Shown: piece after piece, positions 10,578-20,306 of the stretch
How the letters are laid out: every line of letters starts with the position of its first letter
Numbering within the stretch: the stretch's first letter is position 1
Assembly (NCBI GenBank): GCA_014904985.1
Contig: MU128921.1
Coordinates: 354,902-416,609, forward strand
DNA length: 61,708 bases
Direction of reading: 5' to 3'
From: Hydnum rufescens UP504
Taxonomy: Eukaryota > Basidiomycota > Agaricomycetes > Cantharellales > Hydnaceae
Notes under the pieces: model-generated
Seen by the model: only the letters and a program-made list of their open reading frames with translations
What the model was told of the DNA's origin: nothing
Database searches by the model: none
Program-made: the position numbers and the translations under genes

Positions 10578-10648
10578 GGTCAGTCATCTAAGCCTACCTA
10601 GTTAGGTACCACTTCCGGGGCAGATAATGGTACCTAAGTAGGTCCCAT
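10578..10648 (+). repeat. Left terminal inverted repeat with internal GGTACC hairpin
   Basis: Starts GGTCAGTCATCTAAG, then a hairpin from TTAGGTACCA (10602-10611) to TGGTACCTAA (10628-10637), then GTAGGTCCC. It pairs with 15978-16048 in reverse complement with few mismatches. Related hairpins lie at 6813-6881 and 8507-8577. Confidence 0.8.
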
Positions 10649-10807
10649 CACTATTTCGGCCGAAATGGCCATTTTTATGATTTCACCTCCTCGCCCAGAA
10701 TTGGCCGAAATGGCTGAAAATTGGCTGAAAATTGGCTGAAAATTGGCCGAAACTGGGACTTAGAGAATCTCAGACTTGCAGCAGGCCATACGGGCTTATC
10801 GGGGATA

Positions 10808-10932
10808 ACATGTTCCATTTATAATTATTTATTTATTTATTATCACTGCTACCCTCAGTCAGTGGGGTTTAATTCGGCAGTTCTGTTTTATTCTTACTGA
10901 GTTCTTTATTTTTTATTTATTTATTTATTTAA
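10808..10932. repeat. ATTT microsatellites at the left inner edge
   Basis: Runs of TTTA/TTAT at about 10818-10842 and 10907-10932, interrupted by a non-repetitive 60-bp stretch. They mirror an AT-rich TAA/TAT microsatellite at 15808-15900 near the other end, so the element is roughly symmetric even outside its arrays. Confidence 0.7.
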
Positions 10933-10937
10933 AAAGT

Positions 10938-13576
10938 CACCACACTCACTGAGGTGTGGTACCATCCATAGAAATTTAAAATAAAATATAAAAAAAACTA
11001 TCTAGTGGCACCACACCCACTTAGGTGGGTGTGGTACCATCCGTAGAAACTTATAAACAAAAAACTATGTAGTAGTACCACACCCGCTTGGGCGGGTGTG
11101 GTCGGGGGTGCAGCTTGGCACTTCACCATTGGGTGCGGGTTGCCGTTGGGGTAGGTCGTCATTTCGGGGGTTTCAATTTGGATCCTAGAATCATACTGTA
11201 TGTTAGTAAAAAAAAATTGAAGTGATGCAAAAGGAGCAGCTTGTGCTGCTCCTTTTGCATCATTGCACATATAGAAATTTGAAAAAAAAACCTTTGTAGT
11301 ACCACACACCCACCGAAGTGGGTATATGGTACTGTTTTGTACCGGCTGGGCATCATTTTGGGGGTTCGCAGGCGTCCGTTCTCACGGCTGTCTTCGGCGG
11401 GGTCGCAGGTCTTTGATTTGGGGGTTAGTGCGGGTGGTAGGCTCAGGTGAAAATCTAGGAATAAATAACGTGTTAGTAAAGAAAAAATAAAAAAGAAAGC
11501 CACGCAAAAGGAGCAGCATACGCTGCTCCTCTTGCGCGATCGTACTTATCTTGAAATTACCACACACCCGCTTCAGCGGGTGTGTGGTTCGTCCGGGGTC
11601 CCTGGACCTTGCGTCGTGCGTCCCCGTTTCTGGGTTTCGTTTGGCGGGTCGCGTTTGGGACTCTCCGTTGGCGGGTGCGTTGTCATTTCCAAAGGGGGGG
11701 GGGTTTCGTTTGGCGGTAGTTCAGGCGAGAACCTAGAACCTAGAATAATGAATTTGTTAGTTTAAAAATAAAAATGGACGCAAAAAGAGCAGCAAGGCTG
11801 CTCTTTTTGTGCCCTTGGGGGTGCATTACTTACCTTGTATAGAACCACACACCCGCGATGGCGGGTGTGTGGTTCGTACCGGTTTTGGCGTCGTCCCGTG
11901 TCTTCGTTTGGCGCGTCGTCGTTCGCGGCGTGTTATCGTTCGGGTGGGGGTCGCACCGCGGGTCTTCATTTGTATTTGTGGTGATACCTAGAGTAAAGAT
12001 TTATTAATTAAAAAATTAAAAGCGACGCAAAAAGAGCAGCTTTCGCTGCTCTTTTTGCGCCACAGTATCTATTGAAGGGGGGGAACTCACCTGAACTAGT
12101 ACCACACCCCCGCCGAAGCGGGTGTGTGGTACTCCCTTTGCACCCTGGTCGCGTACTTGGTTCTGTATGGGGGGGCTGGTCGTCACTTGGGCGGGTGTGT
12201 TGTTTCGCGGGTCTCGGTTCAGATCCTAGAGTGAGAATGTCGATTAGTAAAAAAAATTCAAAGTGACGCAAAGGGAGCAGCTTACGCTGCTCCTTTTGCG
12301 TCGTTGTACATATAGAAATCAAAAAAAATAAAATAAAAACCTTGTAGGACCACACCCACCGAAGTGGGTGTGGTCCTTGGTTTGTACCGCGGTCGTGCGG
12401 TTCGTACTCGGTACGGGCTTGGTCGTCATGTTGGGGGTTTGAACTCTCGCGGGTTTCGTTTGGTGGGTCCGTTGCCATTCTCGTGTGTTTGCTTGGTGGG
12501 GTCGTGGGTTCAGACAACCTAAAATAACGTATAATACGTTAGTAAAAAGGAAAAAAGAAAAGCCACGCAAAAGGAGCAGCGTACGCTGCTCCTTTTGCGT
12601 GGTTATATGCTCACCTTAAAATTACCACACACCCGCCGAAGCGGGTGTGTGGTTCGTCTCTTCATGTGGCACGTCGTCGTTCGGGGGTCCCCTCTGCGGG
12701 CGTGTTATCGTTGTGGGGGGGCTTGCTTCGTGGGTCTTCGGTCTTCATTTGTGACAATACTGTACCTAGAATAAAAAATCATTAGTTAAAAAGAATTAAA
12801 AGCGACGCAAAAAGAGCAGCTTTCGCTGCTCTTTTTGCGTCGTCGGGGGTGCGTTACATGCCTTGTATAGATAGAACCACACACCCGCAGTAGCGGGTGT
12901 GTGGTTCGTCTCTTCGTTCGCGGGTCTCCTTTGTGGGCGGGCTTGCTGCTTGGGTCTTCATTTATGGCAATACCTAGAATAAAATATAATTAGTTACAAA
13001 ATTAAAAGCGACGCAAAAAGAGCAGCTTTCGCTGCTCTTTTTGCGCGGCTGCATCTATTAGGGGGGGGGAGACTCACCTTAAATAGAACCACACCCGCCG
13101 CAGCGGGTGTGGTTCCTGGGCTCACTCACTGGGCGGCCTGTCGTTTGTTGTTTTGGTTTTGATCTGGAGGAATAGAGGCTACTGTTAGTATAAAAATTCA
13201 TGGCAGCGCAAAAAGAGTAGCTTGCGCTACTCTTTTGCGGTATTGTATTTACTGAGACAAAACTTACCTCATAACCACACACCCGCATCAGCGGGTGTGT
13301 GGTCGTGTGGTCGTGGGTCGTGCGGTCGCGGTCGTGCACTGTTGCTGCTGCTGTTGCAGCAGCTGCAGCAGCTGCAGCAGCTGTTGCTGCTGTTGCTGCT
13401 GTTGTTGCTGTTGTTGCTGTTGTTGCTGTTGTTGCTGTTGCTGTTGTGTCGTGGTCGTGCGGTCGCTTGCTGGGTGTGGCTGCGTAGAGTTCGAAATTCA
13501 ACACCGGCAATTGCCGATACTCAAGAAGCGCCCAAGCGCTGGCGCTGCAAGCACAGTACACAATAGTACCAAGCAT
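10938..13576 (-). ncRNA. Left array: nine hairpin-bearing introns in tandem exon-intron modules
   Basis: Read on the minus strand (outward from the centre). Predicted introns are 13164-13267, 12974-13077, 12766-12861, 12519-12614, 12226-12340, 11988-12090, 11740-11833, 11455-11549 and 11185-11291, all 94-115 nt. Most start GTAAGT or GTGAGT/GTGAGC; one starts GCATGT, one ATAAGT, and two start GTTTTT. Eight have a clear CTAAC/CTAAT branch-like site (the sixth has only TTAAT), and all end in AG. Each holds a hairpin with stem GCAAAAAGAGCAGC or a paired variant; loops from the centre outward are GCAA, GAAA, GAAA, GTAC, GTAA, GAAA, CTT, GTAT and ACAA. Each preceding exon-like block ends in a CACACCCGC-type hairpin 8-20 nt before the 5' splice site. 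The exon 13078-13163 has stops in all three frames, which argues for a non-coding RNA. Outermost modules (10938-11101) keep only the exon hairpin. Confidence 0.65.
13339..13447. repeat. GTTGCT hexanucleotide/trinucleotide repeat
   Basis: About 110 bp of imperfect TTGCTG/TTGTTGCTG repeat with CAGCAG stretches, inside the first exon-like block of the left arm. It is absent from the equivalent place in the right arm (14151-14210), which has only a few CAAC/GCAAC motifs. It therefore expanded after the arms separated. Long Leu, Ala or Cys runs in translated frames here are artefacts of the repeat. Confidence 0.85.
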
Positions 13577-14143
13577 GTATATTATAAATAAATACTATAT
13601 AATAAAAAATTGTCCAGGAAAACCCGAAGAAGAGGATGGTAATGAGTCAGAGGTCAATAAGGCATGAGATCGCTAATTACAGAGTGGATTGGGCCACTTC
13701 TACGCATCAGAATTGGCCCAAATTTGAATATAGTAGTGTTATATATACGATCTACATGGGCGATTAATTATCTCGGACGATTTTCGCATTTTCAATTTTT
13801 CACGCCTTCAATTCCCTATTTAGGGAATTGAAGGCGTGAAAAATTGAAAATGCGAAAATCGTCCGAGATAATTAATCGCCCATGTAGATCGTATATATAA
13901 CACTACTATATTCAAATTTGGGCCAATTCTGATGCGTAGAAGTGGCCCAATCCACTCTGTAATTAGCGATCTCATGCCTTATTGACCTCTGACTCATTAC
14001 CATCCTCTTCTTCAGGTTTTCCTGGACAATTTTTTATTATATAGTATTTATTTATAATATACATGCTTGGTACTATTGTGTACTGTGCTTGCAGCGCCAG
14101 CGCTTGGGCGCTTCTTGAGTATCGGCAATTGCCGGTGTTGAAT
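13496..14143. repeat. Central inverted repeat, 322-bp arms, divergent start region
   Basis: Arms 13496-13817 and 13822-14143 are equal in length around a 4-nt spacer (ATTT). The only difference I could find is C versus A within the AAGAAGAGG-flanking AACCCG/CTTCAGG segment. Each arm carries AT-rich TATAATATACATG upstream of an ATG (13576 on minus, 14063 on plus) that opens the same 27-codon frame, beginning MLGTIVYCACSA. It looks like a bidirectional promoter plus first exon. As DNA it could form a very large cruciform. Confidence 0.9.
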
Positions 14144-15757
14144 CTGCATCTTGCTTCCTATCTCCGCAACCACAACAAGCAACTGCCCGAAAAGGCAACC
14201 GCACGACCACGCACCCGCCGCTGCGGGTGTGTGGTCACAAGGTGAGTATTTTTTCTAGTAGATACAATGGCGCAAAAAGAGCAGCGAAAGCTGCTCTTTT
14301 TGCGCTGCTTTGGAACATCTTACTAACGTCTCTTTATTTATTTTAGGTTGAGGCCTCATCCAACGCATGATGAGAGCCCAAACAGCCATGGGACGTACGG
14401 AAACACGACGCAGCAACGCGACATCCGGCAACACGACACAGAAACGCGACGCACGACAGCGCGACACTGGCAACGCGCCAAACGGCAACGCGACACATGG
14501 TAATGCGACACACGGCAACCCGACCTACGGCAACGCGCCAAACAAGCACGCGACCACGCCAAATGAGGCCCCCAGGAACCACACACCCGCCATGGCGGGT
14601 GTGTGGTACTATATAATGTGAGTCCCCCCCCCAGTAACTACAGGCACACAAAAAGAGCAGCGAAAGCTGCTCTTTTTGCGTGGTCTTTAACTCTTAACTA
14701 ACGTATAATCTTATATTCCAGGTCACCACTTCCCGCGCGAACGAATACCTACGCAAGAACCCCCATAACCCCGCCCGTCGACACCCGAACGAGGGGACCC
14801 ATACAAACCGCCGCACATGCGAGCTGGAGTACGGCTCCAGTACCCCACACCCGCTCCAGCGGGTGTGGGGTACTACAAAGTAAGATTTCTTTTCGTTTTT
14901 TTATTCTTGTGGCGCAAAAAGAGCAGCGTAAGCTGCTCTTTTTGCACTGCTTTGGAATTTTTTTTTTACTGATGTGCATTATTCTAGATTGCGGCCCCTC
15001 CAACACAGGACGATAACCCACGAAACGACAAGAGCCCAAACAGCGACGTGCCACACGGCAATGCGACGCAGCAACGCGATACACGGCAACACGATACACC
15101 AACGCGACACAGCAATGGGCCAACGACGCGACCGCACCAAAGCCCACGGCAACGCACCAAACGAGGGCACGGAATCACACACCCGCCCCGGCGGGTGTGT
15201 GGTTCTATATCAGGTAAGTCCCCGCCCTCAGTACCTACAGCCACGCAAAAAGAGCAGCAAAAGCTGCTCTTTTTGCGTGGTTTTTGATTCTAACTAATTT
15301 AAAAACTTTATCTCGCAGGTCTCAATGCCCCCGCAAACGAATACCGATGCAAAACCCCTGTGCCCCCCGTATCAACGCCCAAACGACGGACATCCGTAGG
15401 AACCGCTGTATGTACACGGGCTCAGTACCCCACACTGCCGCAGCGGGTGTGGGGTACTAGGAGGTATGTTTTATTTTTATAAATTTCTTCTTGTGGCACA
15501 AAAAGAGCAGCATAAGCTGCTCTTTTTGCGCTGCATTAATATTCAACTAATGTTTCCTTAATTATTTCTTTAGATCCTAGGCCAGAACCCGGGCGAACTC
15601 CCGAATACAAATCCGCCGAACGACATCGCCGACGATAACCACGAACGAGCCTGCGAATGAAAACCGGCCCCCTTGAGGGAGCACCCAAATGGAGCCGGCC
15701 CCCAATCGGGGTGTGTGAACCCCACCCGCTGCAGCGGGTGTGGTGGGTATATGCAGG
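14063..15757 (+). ncRNA. Right array: five hairpin-bearing introns in tandem exon-intron modules
   Basis: Read on the plus strand. Predicted introns are 14242-14346, 14618-14721, 14880-14987, 15214-15318 and 15464-15573, 104-110 nt each. They start GTGAGT, GTGAGT, GTAAGA, GTAAGT and GTATGT, contain CTAAC, CTAAC, CTGAT, CTAAT and CTAAT, and end TTTTAG, TCCAG, TCTAG, CGCAG and CTTTAG. Intron hairpin loops are GAAA, GAAA, GTAA, AAAA and ATAA. Exon hairpins lie at about 14209-14236, 14578-14607, 14842-14872, 15174-15203, 15426-15458 and 15719-15746. A last 5' splice-like GTGCGT sits at 15757 without a partner. The exon 14347-14617 is closed in all three frames; it contains a short GGCAACGCGACACA-type repeat. 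Same architecture as the left array in mirror image. Confidence 0.65.
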
Positions 15758-15807
15758 TGCGTGACCCGCATCAACCATCCCCCCCTGTGGTGGCAGACCC
15801 CGGGGGG

Positions 15808-15900
15808 GATAATATGTATATAGTGTAATATGTATATAATAATAGTAGTAATAATAATAATAATAATAAATAGTAAACAAATAATAATAAATAAGTATAT
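15808..15900. repeat. AT-rich TAA/TAT microsatellite at the right inner edge
   Basis: GTATATA repeats followed by AATAATAAT runs to about 15897. Counterpart of the ATTT repeats at 10808-10932. Confidence 0.8.
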
Positions 15901-15977
15901 AATCTAGCACAGCCATGGATTGGCCGACAGATGGCCCAAAAACTGAATTGGAATAGCCTGATTTCAGCCGTAAGGTT

Positions 15978-16048
15978 TGGGGGACCTATTAGGTACCATT
16001 TTCTGCCCCGAAAGTGGTACCTAAATTAGGTCCCCTATGTGACTGACC
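15978..16048 (-). repeat. Right terminal inverted repeat with internal GGTACC hairpin
   Basis: Reverse complement begins GGTCAGTCACATAGGGGACC, then TTTAGGTACCACTTTCGGGG and GGTACCTAATAGG. It matches 10578-10648. The minus-strand frame of the neighbouring Gag-like ORF runs into it and stops, so the true Gag sequence should be taken to end near 16049. Confidence 0.8.
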
Positions 16049-16683
16049 AGCCTGCTCTGTTGCTCTTCATCAAACAGGAAATAGGCAGTGTGGTACTGCG
16101 CTGGAGCGAATTTCGTCCATACCATCAAGAATTGGTACGTGGTGATGGGGGCCACAGAGAAAGGGTCCGTATAGTCACCTACCAGCTCGTCTAATCTACA
16201 CGTGTTTTCGAGATAGCGTTCCAGAGAATGGAGACGAGGGGGAATGGCGATGCATTCATGCGTTGCGGGGTGATACAGAACGTTGTCGTGTTGAGACAAT
16301 GGGATGTGATGCAGGATCGCATCATTAGCATTGGGTTTCGAAGGTCGACCCCATTTACTCATATTGCATGGTGTGGATTGGAGCGAGTGGGACAGGGAGT
16401 CTGGTGATGGCAGGGGGTTGGTTGGTTCAACTGCCTCGTCGGCTAGAGGGAACCAATGTAATAACATGGTCCTTGACTTCGAGGGACCATGGTATTTGTC
16501 GTCATTAGATGAGGCGGATTTGATGGACCTGTGAACAGAAGGAGGAAAGTAGTCCAACCGCTCTAAGCACTGGCTTCGAGCAGGAGGGCCGCGAACGAAG
16601 CTAAGCACTGGCTTCACTTCAGACGGGGGAGAAGCGAGAGGAGAGGAGGGAATGGGAATGGGGAGATGGTAGTCGCTGGCCAA
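16049..16683 (-). pseudogene. Gag-like N-terminal ORF of Ty3-1 (interrupted)
   Basis: Open from an ATG at 16683 to the palindromic element; the frame formally continues to 16021 inside the terminal repeat. The product begins with a Ser/Pro-rich segment, followed by a region with ILHHIPLSQHDNVLYHPATH and TYQFLMVWTKFAPAQYHTAY. I do not recognise a domain. Its position 50 bp inside an LTR-like sequence (TGTAATATAG start at 17034, minus) and upstream, in sense, of the Gag zinc knuckle at 10 kb suggests it is the N-terminus of Ty3-1 Gag, split by the 5.5-kb insertion. That link is inference from order and strand. Confidence 0.45.
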
Positions 16684-16734
16684 AGGGCTCAGCTACTATC
16701 TATGGGGAGAGGGGTAGTTAGCGAGTACACTAGA

Positions 16735-17034
16735 GTAGTGTACTTACCTAACTGAGTCACACTCATATGCAACTCCCTTATCCGTCTCTGCCCTGTGCTC
16801 TGTGGCGATGGATTGCAGGTCTTGATGTGGTTGCTTCATTGTGTGACTTGGTCACATAGTTGTGGTGTGGCTATGTTAGTTTCACAGTTTGAGCGGAGGC
16901 TACGAAGTCCGGGCAAAAGAGTGATTTGATTCCAGCACGACCAGGACTTAGAATCCTCATGGCCACGCTATTACATAAGGTACTAGAGGGGACAGGACTT
17001 GTACATACTCTATGTAGAATGGCCCTATATTACA
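16735..17034 (-). mobile_element. Probable 5' LTR of Ty3-1
   Basis: On the minus strand it starts TGTAATATAGGGCC at 17034, like the solo LTR at 3445 and the LTR start at 47137. The far end is uncertain; AAGTACA near 16735 is a candidate, 50 bp before the Gag-like ATG. No second copy of exactly this sequence is in the window, since the element's 3' half is missing. Confidence 0.5.
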
Positions 17035-18493
17035 GGTTGACCCACCTGGGACTGTCAGACTCAGGCTAGCAAAGAAAGCTGCATCACCTGAACATCCTGT
17101 CACCTCCGCGAGCATCTCAGTAGACCGATGGGACAAGTACCTCCCATGAAACTGTCACCCAGGGATAGAATGGAACAGTAGAGGGATGCAACCACCTTCA
17201 CGAAAAGAACCTCTCCAATGGAATGGGCTCCAGCCTCTAGATTCCATAAACCATTGAGGGGTGGCAAATGGAAATATCTCCAGTGCAGGCAGGACTGGAA
17301 CCGAAGGGAAGTTTGAGCCCAAAAATGGTTTCAGGGACAACAAGAATGGTGTTGAACCTATTGTTGAAACCACCCCAAGGAGTGGAGGGAATCCATATTG
17401 AAAAAGTATCATACCCATGTGTCTACAAGGGTGCAATCAGGGCTCACCAGATGGCATGGGGGAGTCACTTATGAGATCCAGTGTCCCCAACACAATTTCA
17501 AATCCCATTACAAAAAACTGTTTTTGCAAGTCGCGGTGGGGCCCTACAGTCTCTCCTGGGGCCGGACAACTTGAACTGCTTGTCCTGTATGATTGGTTCA
17601 TCATAATGGCTCCAATCCCTGAACGAACACAAACAGCCCTTGGGTACAATGACATGGGATCTCTTTATCAGGACAAATATGGTTCAGTACCAAGGATCAC
17701 ACTCACCATCTGTCCAGGAATACAGTTTCCACCCATTCATGAAAGGAATGGGCCTGGCGGAACTATGAACCCAGGCATACTGTCGATATTTCCCACGATG
17801 ATGCTGTGAGAGAGTCAAGTACCTGATATCAATAACGTCAGGCCCTCATGGTCACGCAAGAGTAACCGAGGGCAATCCAGCCAATGAGTGTTGACTGAAG
17901 TTCTAAGTGGTAGTACTCAGAGACTCTCTTTGGACTGGCTATCTAACAAGCTTGCTACTATGGAACTCCAGATATGTATGGGATTCCAGGGAATGTATCG
18001 CTCTACCATGATCAAGGATGTCAGTGCAGAGAAAGACGCAGGTTATGAGGCCCTGAAAAATACCACGTCCCTCCCTTGTTTCTGCTCAACTTACGTTCTG
18101 CATTGCAGACTTGCAATCAGGTGCAGAGCCTACGACCTACTTCCAGAGGCTGTACAGGCCCTCAGGCCTGAAGTTCATTATTCCCAGGCTGAAGGACTAG
18201 TGACAGACACCAAACAGTATCCCGGAATGATTGTTACAGTCATTACAAGACCAATGACTGAATGGAACACCACCTTGAGCTCTCATTGGGATAAGTGTGC
18301 CTTTGCAGCAGAAGTGTGTGAATACAAACTAGCAACATGGCCGGATTTGTCAGCGATGACCAGCCTTGTGTCCTCCAATATCATGGGGTGTTGGCAGGGA
18401 ACCCCTCACAGACCATGTTTGGGTGACTATTGCAAGAGCCCATACCCTGTCTTGTGACCTATTATCCCTTCATGGCCGAAGGGACTGGGGGGC
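17035..18493 (+). other. Internal region of an unidentified LTR element, decayed
   Basis: Two plus-strand open stretches, 17417-17809 (130 codons) and 17888-18457 (189 codons), are in different frames with no motif I recognise. The second includes YVLHCRLAIRCRAYDLLPEA and DLSAMTSLVSSNIMGCW. The region ends in a purine-rich tract (GAAGGGACTGGGGGG, about 18478-18492) directly before an LTR start at 18494, as expected of a polypurine tract. It is therefore probably the inside of a plus-strand retroelement, perhaps non-autonomous. Confidence 0.35.
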
Positions 18494-18969
18494 TGTGTTA
18501 GTGGTGTTATAGATCCCTTAAGCCATGAGGCGACTTCATTCTTTTAAACAGGTTTACCATAGCCTTCTAAATCCAAACCAGTGGAAAGCTTCTCCTCACA
18601 GAGGAGTTTGGTGCTGCCCTGGGAATTGCCCCTTTCTTTACATAGCCTTCCTTAGTCATACTGCCTGTATGGAAAGAGCCATGGCAATGCCTGGGTAATG
18701 TATCTTTTCTACCATCATCATCTGTCTGTCTCGCAGAGTTGCGGACTTACAGATTATGCACTACACACTGTGTGACCCCAGCCTTAATGACTAAGCCCAC
18801 CTATTTTGCCCTTGTGGGCATAGAGACTCTTTCCCTACAAGAGCTACTAACTTGTCGGGCTATATGAAATGGCCATAGTCCTACAGACTGGACTAATCCA
18901 TTGGACCCAGAACCTCCACCACCTTCTGGTTCCTCCCAATTCCTTAGTTCGGATATGAGTGAACTAACA
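18494..18969 (+). mobile_element. LTR (TGTGTTAG...CTAACA), 476 bp
   Basis: Starts TGTGTTAGTGGTG immediately after a polypurine tract and ends GAACTAACA, so the ends are an imperfect inverted repeat with TG and CA. The right end abuts REP-A copy 2. No matching 5' copy was found in the window. Confidence 0.55.
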
Positions 18970-20306
18970 GTATTCATTTATGCCCTACCATAAGCCATGA
19001 TATGGTGGACCCAGCAATTCAACTTGCCCTTCTGTATATTGTCTTGAATTCTCCTTCAATCTGCTCATATGTATCTTGTTGCCTTAAGGGCGACTCTAAC
19101 GAATGGTTATTATGTAATATGATGGATTACACACCCAGGCCTTCATTCCTACTCACAGATACAGTTACATAATCAAATAGGGGCAAATGCAGCACTCTTA
19201 AGGAGTATTCATCAAATTTCTCTGTCAGTTTTGATCAGATTGGCTTAGAAAAGTAGCATCCGGAAAGAAGATATGATTTACACCTATCCAACGATACTGA
19301 GCACGAGTTGATCCAATTAAAATTTCATGTTCTAGAACGATTTTACTATGGAATCCATGCTCTTAAGGAGTATTTTCCACTTTTAAAAGTCAATTCGTAT
19401 CCGATTGACTTGTAAATAGAGCTCCCTGAAAGCTGTGATCAATACCTATCGAATGATACCAATTATGTGTTTATCAGATCAGAACTGAGGCTTCTGGAAT
19501 GATTTCACCTGCTCATTCATAATTAGAAGGTGTATTTTTCAAATTTCTCTGTCAGTTTTGATCGGATTTGCATGAAACGACCGCGCCTAGAAAGGTATTA
19601 AAAATTTCCATCCAGAGGTATAAAGGGCGTCACAGACGAAGAAGAACTCGGTGTTCTACATGCGAATTTCCCCCTTGTCTCAGGAGAACATCATTCCCCC
19701 TTCCAATTTTCAAATATTGAATATTGTCTGGCAGCCTTATATCTGAAGGATAGGACATTCAGGATGACTCATTCCACCATTCCTCAAGGGAATCTGTCCA
19801 AAAGGGAAGGAGAAATAGTCATTTTATGCTCTATCCTATCCCCAGACTTGTTAATTGAATATCTCTGTCAGTTTTGAAGCTTTTGACTTGATTCCTTTTT
19901 CTCCATATTTCCCCTATCCCCCTGCTTCCGTCAAATATTTGATCTCATAGCAGGGTTGTATATTAAGCAAATTGTGTTGAAAATTCCATTGTCTTCCCCC
20001 TCCCCAGTCTGAAGCACTGAAGTATTGCTGCTGGATTTCCAGGCGAATTCCATCTGAGGACATTGCTACTACTACACTTTGTCTAAGGCCACAAGACTAG
20101 GACCTTGGAGTGTGGTATTTGTGGCATAATTTCCCCTTTATTCATCTGCTTGAGCAACTACTGCTGACAGCAGATTATCTTCTATCCTAAAGACCCTCCT
20201 ACACTCGGACCTGAACATTTGGATTATTTTGGTGGCCCCCATTGTTTGTTCTCGATTCCATATCACAGACTGTGGCAGAGATTCCCCCATTTTTCTCCTG
20301 CTTACA
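18970..20306 (-). repeat. REP-A dispersed repeat, copy 2 (1.34 kb)
   Basis: Collinear with 4981-6311 over its whole length, from GTATTCATTTATGCC to CTCCTGCTTACA, with scattered substitutions. Many are C/T or G/A changes, for example CGCCC to CATCC near 19255. It joins an LTR-B fragment directly at 20307. Confidence 0.8.

Larger units (their letters stand above)
10578..16048. mobile_element. Palindromic hairpin-array element with terminal inverted repeats
   Basis: A 5.47-kb unit with about 70-bp terminal inverted repeats: 10578-10648 and the reverse complement of 15978-16048. Both start GGTCAGTCA and contain TTAGGTACCACTT/TTTAGGTACCACTTT, CGGGGCAGA and AATGGTACCTAA. Its middle is an inverted repeat with 322-bp arms (13496-13817 and 13822-14143). 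Two outward arrays of exon-like and intron-like modules fill 10.94-13.5 kb (nine introns plus worn outer modules) and 14.06-15.76 kb (five introns). AT-rich microsatellites lie near both ends. It is inserted in the Gag region of Ty3-1. No transposase gene is inside it, so if mobile it is non-autonomous. I saw no clear target duplication. Family not recognised. Confidence 0.8.

Noticed and set aside
13222..13591. Long Leu, Cys, Ala or Thr-Ala homopolymer ORFs
   Set aside because: They arise in every frame of the GTTGCT repeat and disappear outside it.
14271..14304. Hairpins with flanking A and T runs resemble bacterial intrinsic terminators
   Set aside because: The host is a fungus, the hairpins sit inside intron-like segments rather than after genes, and the A/T runs are part of the paired stem.
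13079..15297. Repeated HTRxGGCVV, THPLxRVCG and NHTPAMAGVW peptides suggested a repeat-containing secreted peptide or RiPP precursor
   Set aside because: The peptides are translations of the conserved hairpin stem in different frames; exons on both arms are closed in all frames and no protease-site pattern separates the repeats.
10938..15757. Regularly spaced palindromic repeats that could be taken for a CRISPR array
   Set aside because: The repeats are two alternating hairpin types with variable 90-270 nt spacing, in mirror orientation around a centre, with splice signals. The setting is eukaryotic and there are no cas genes.
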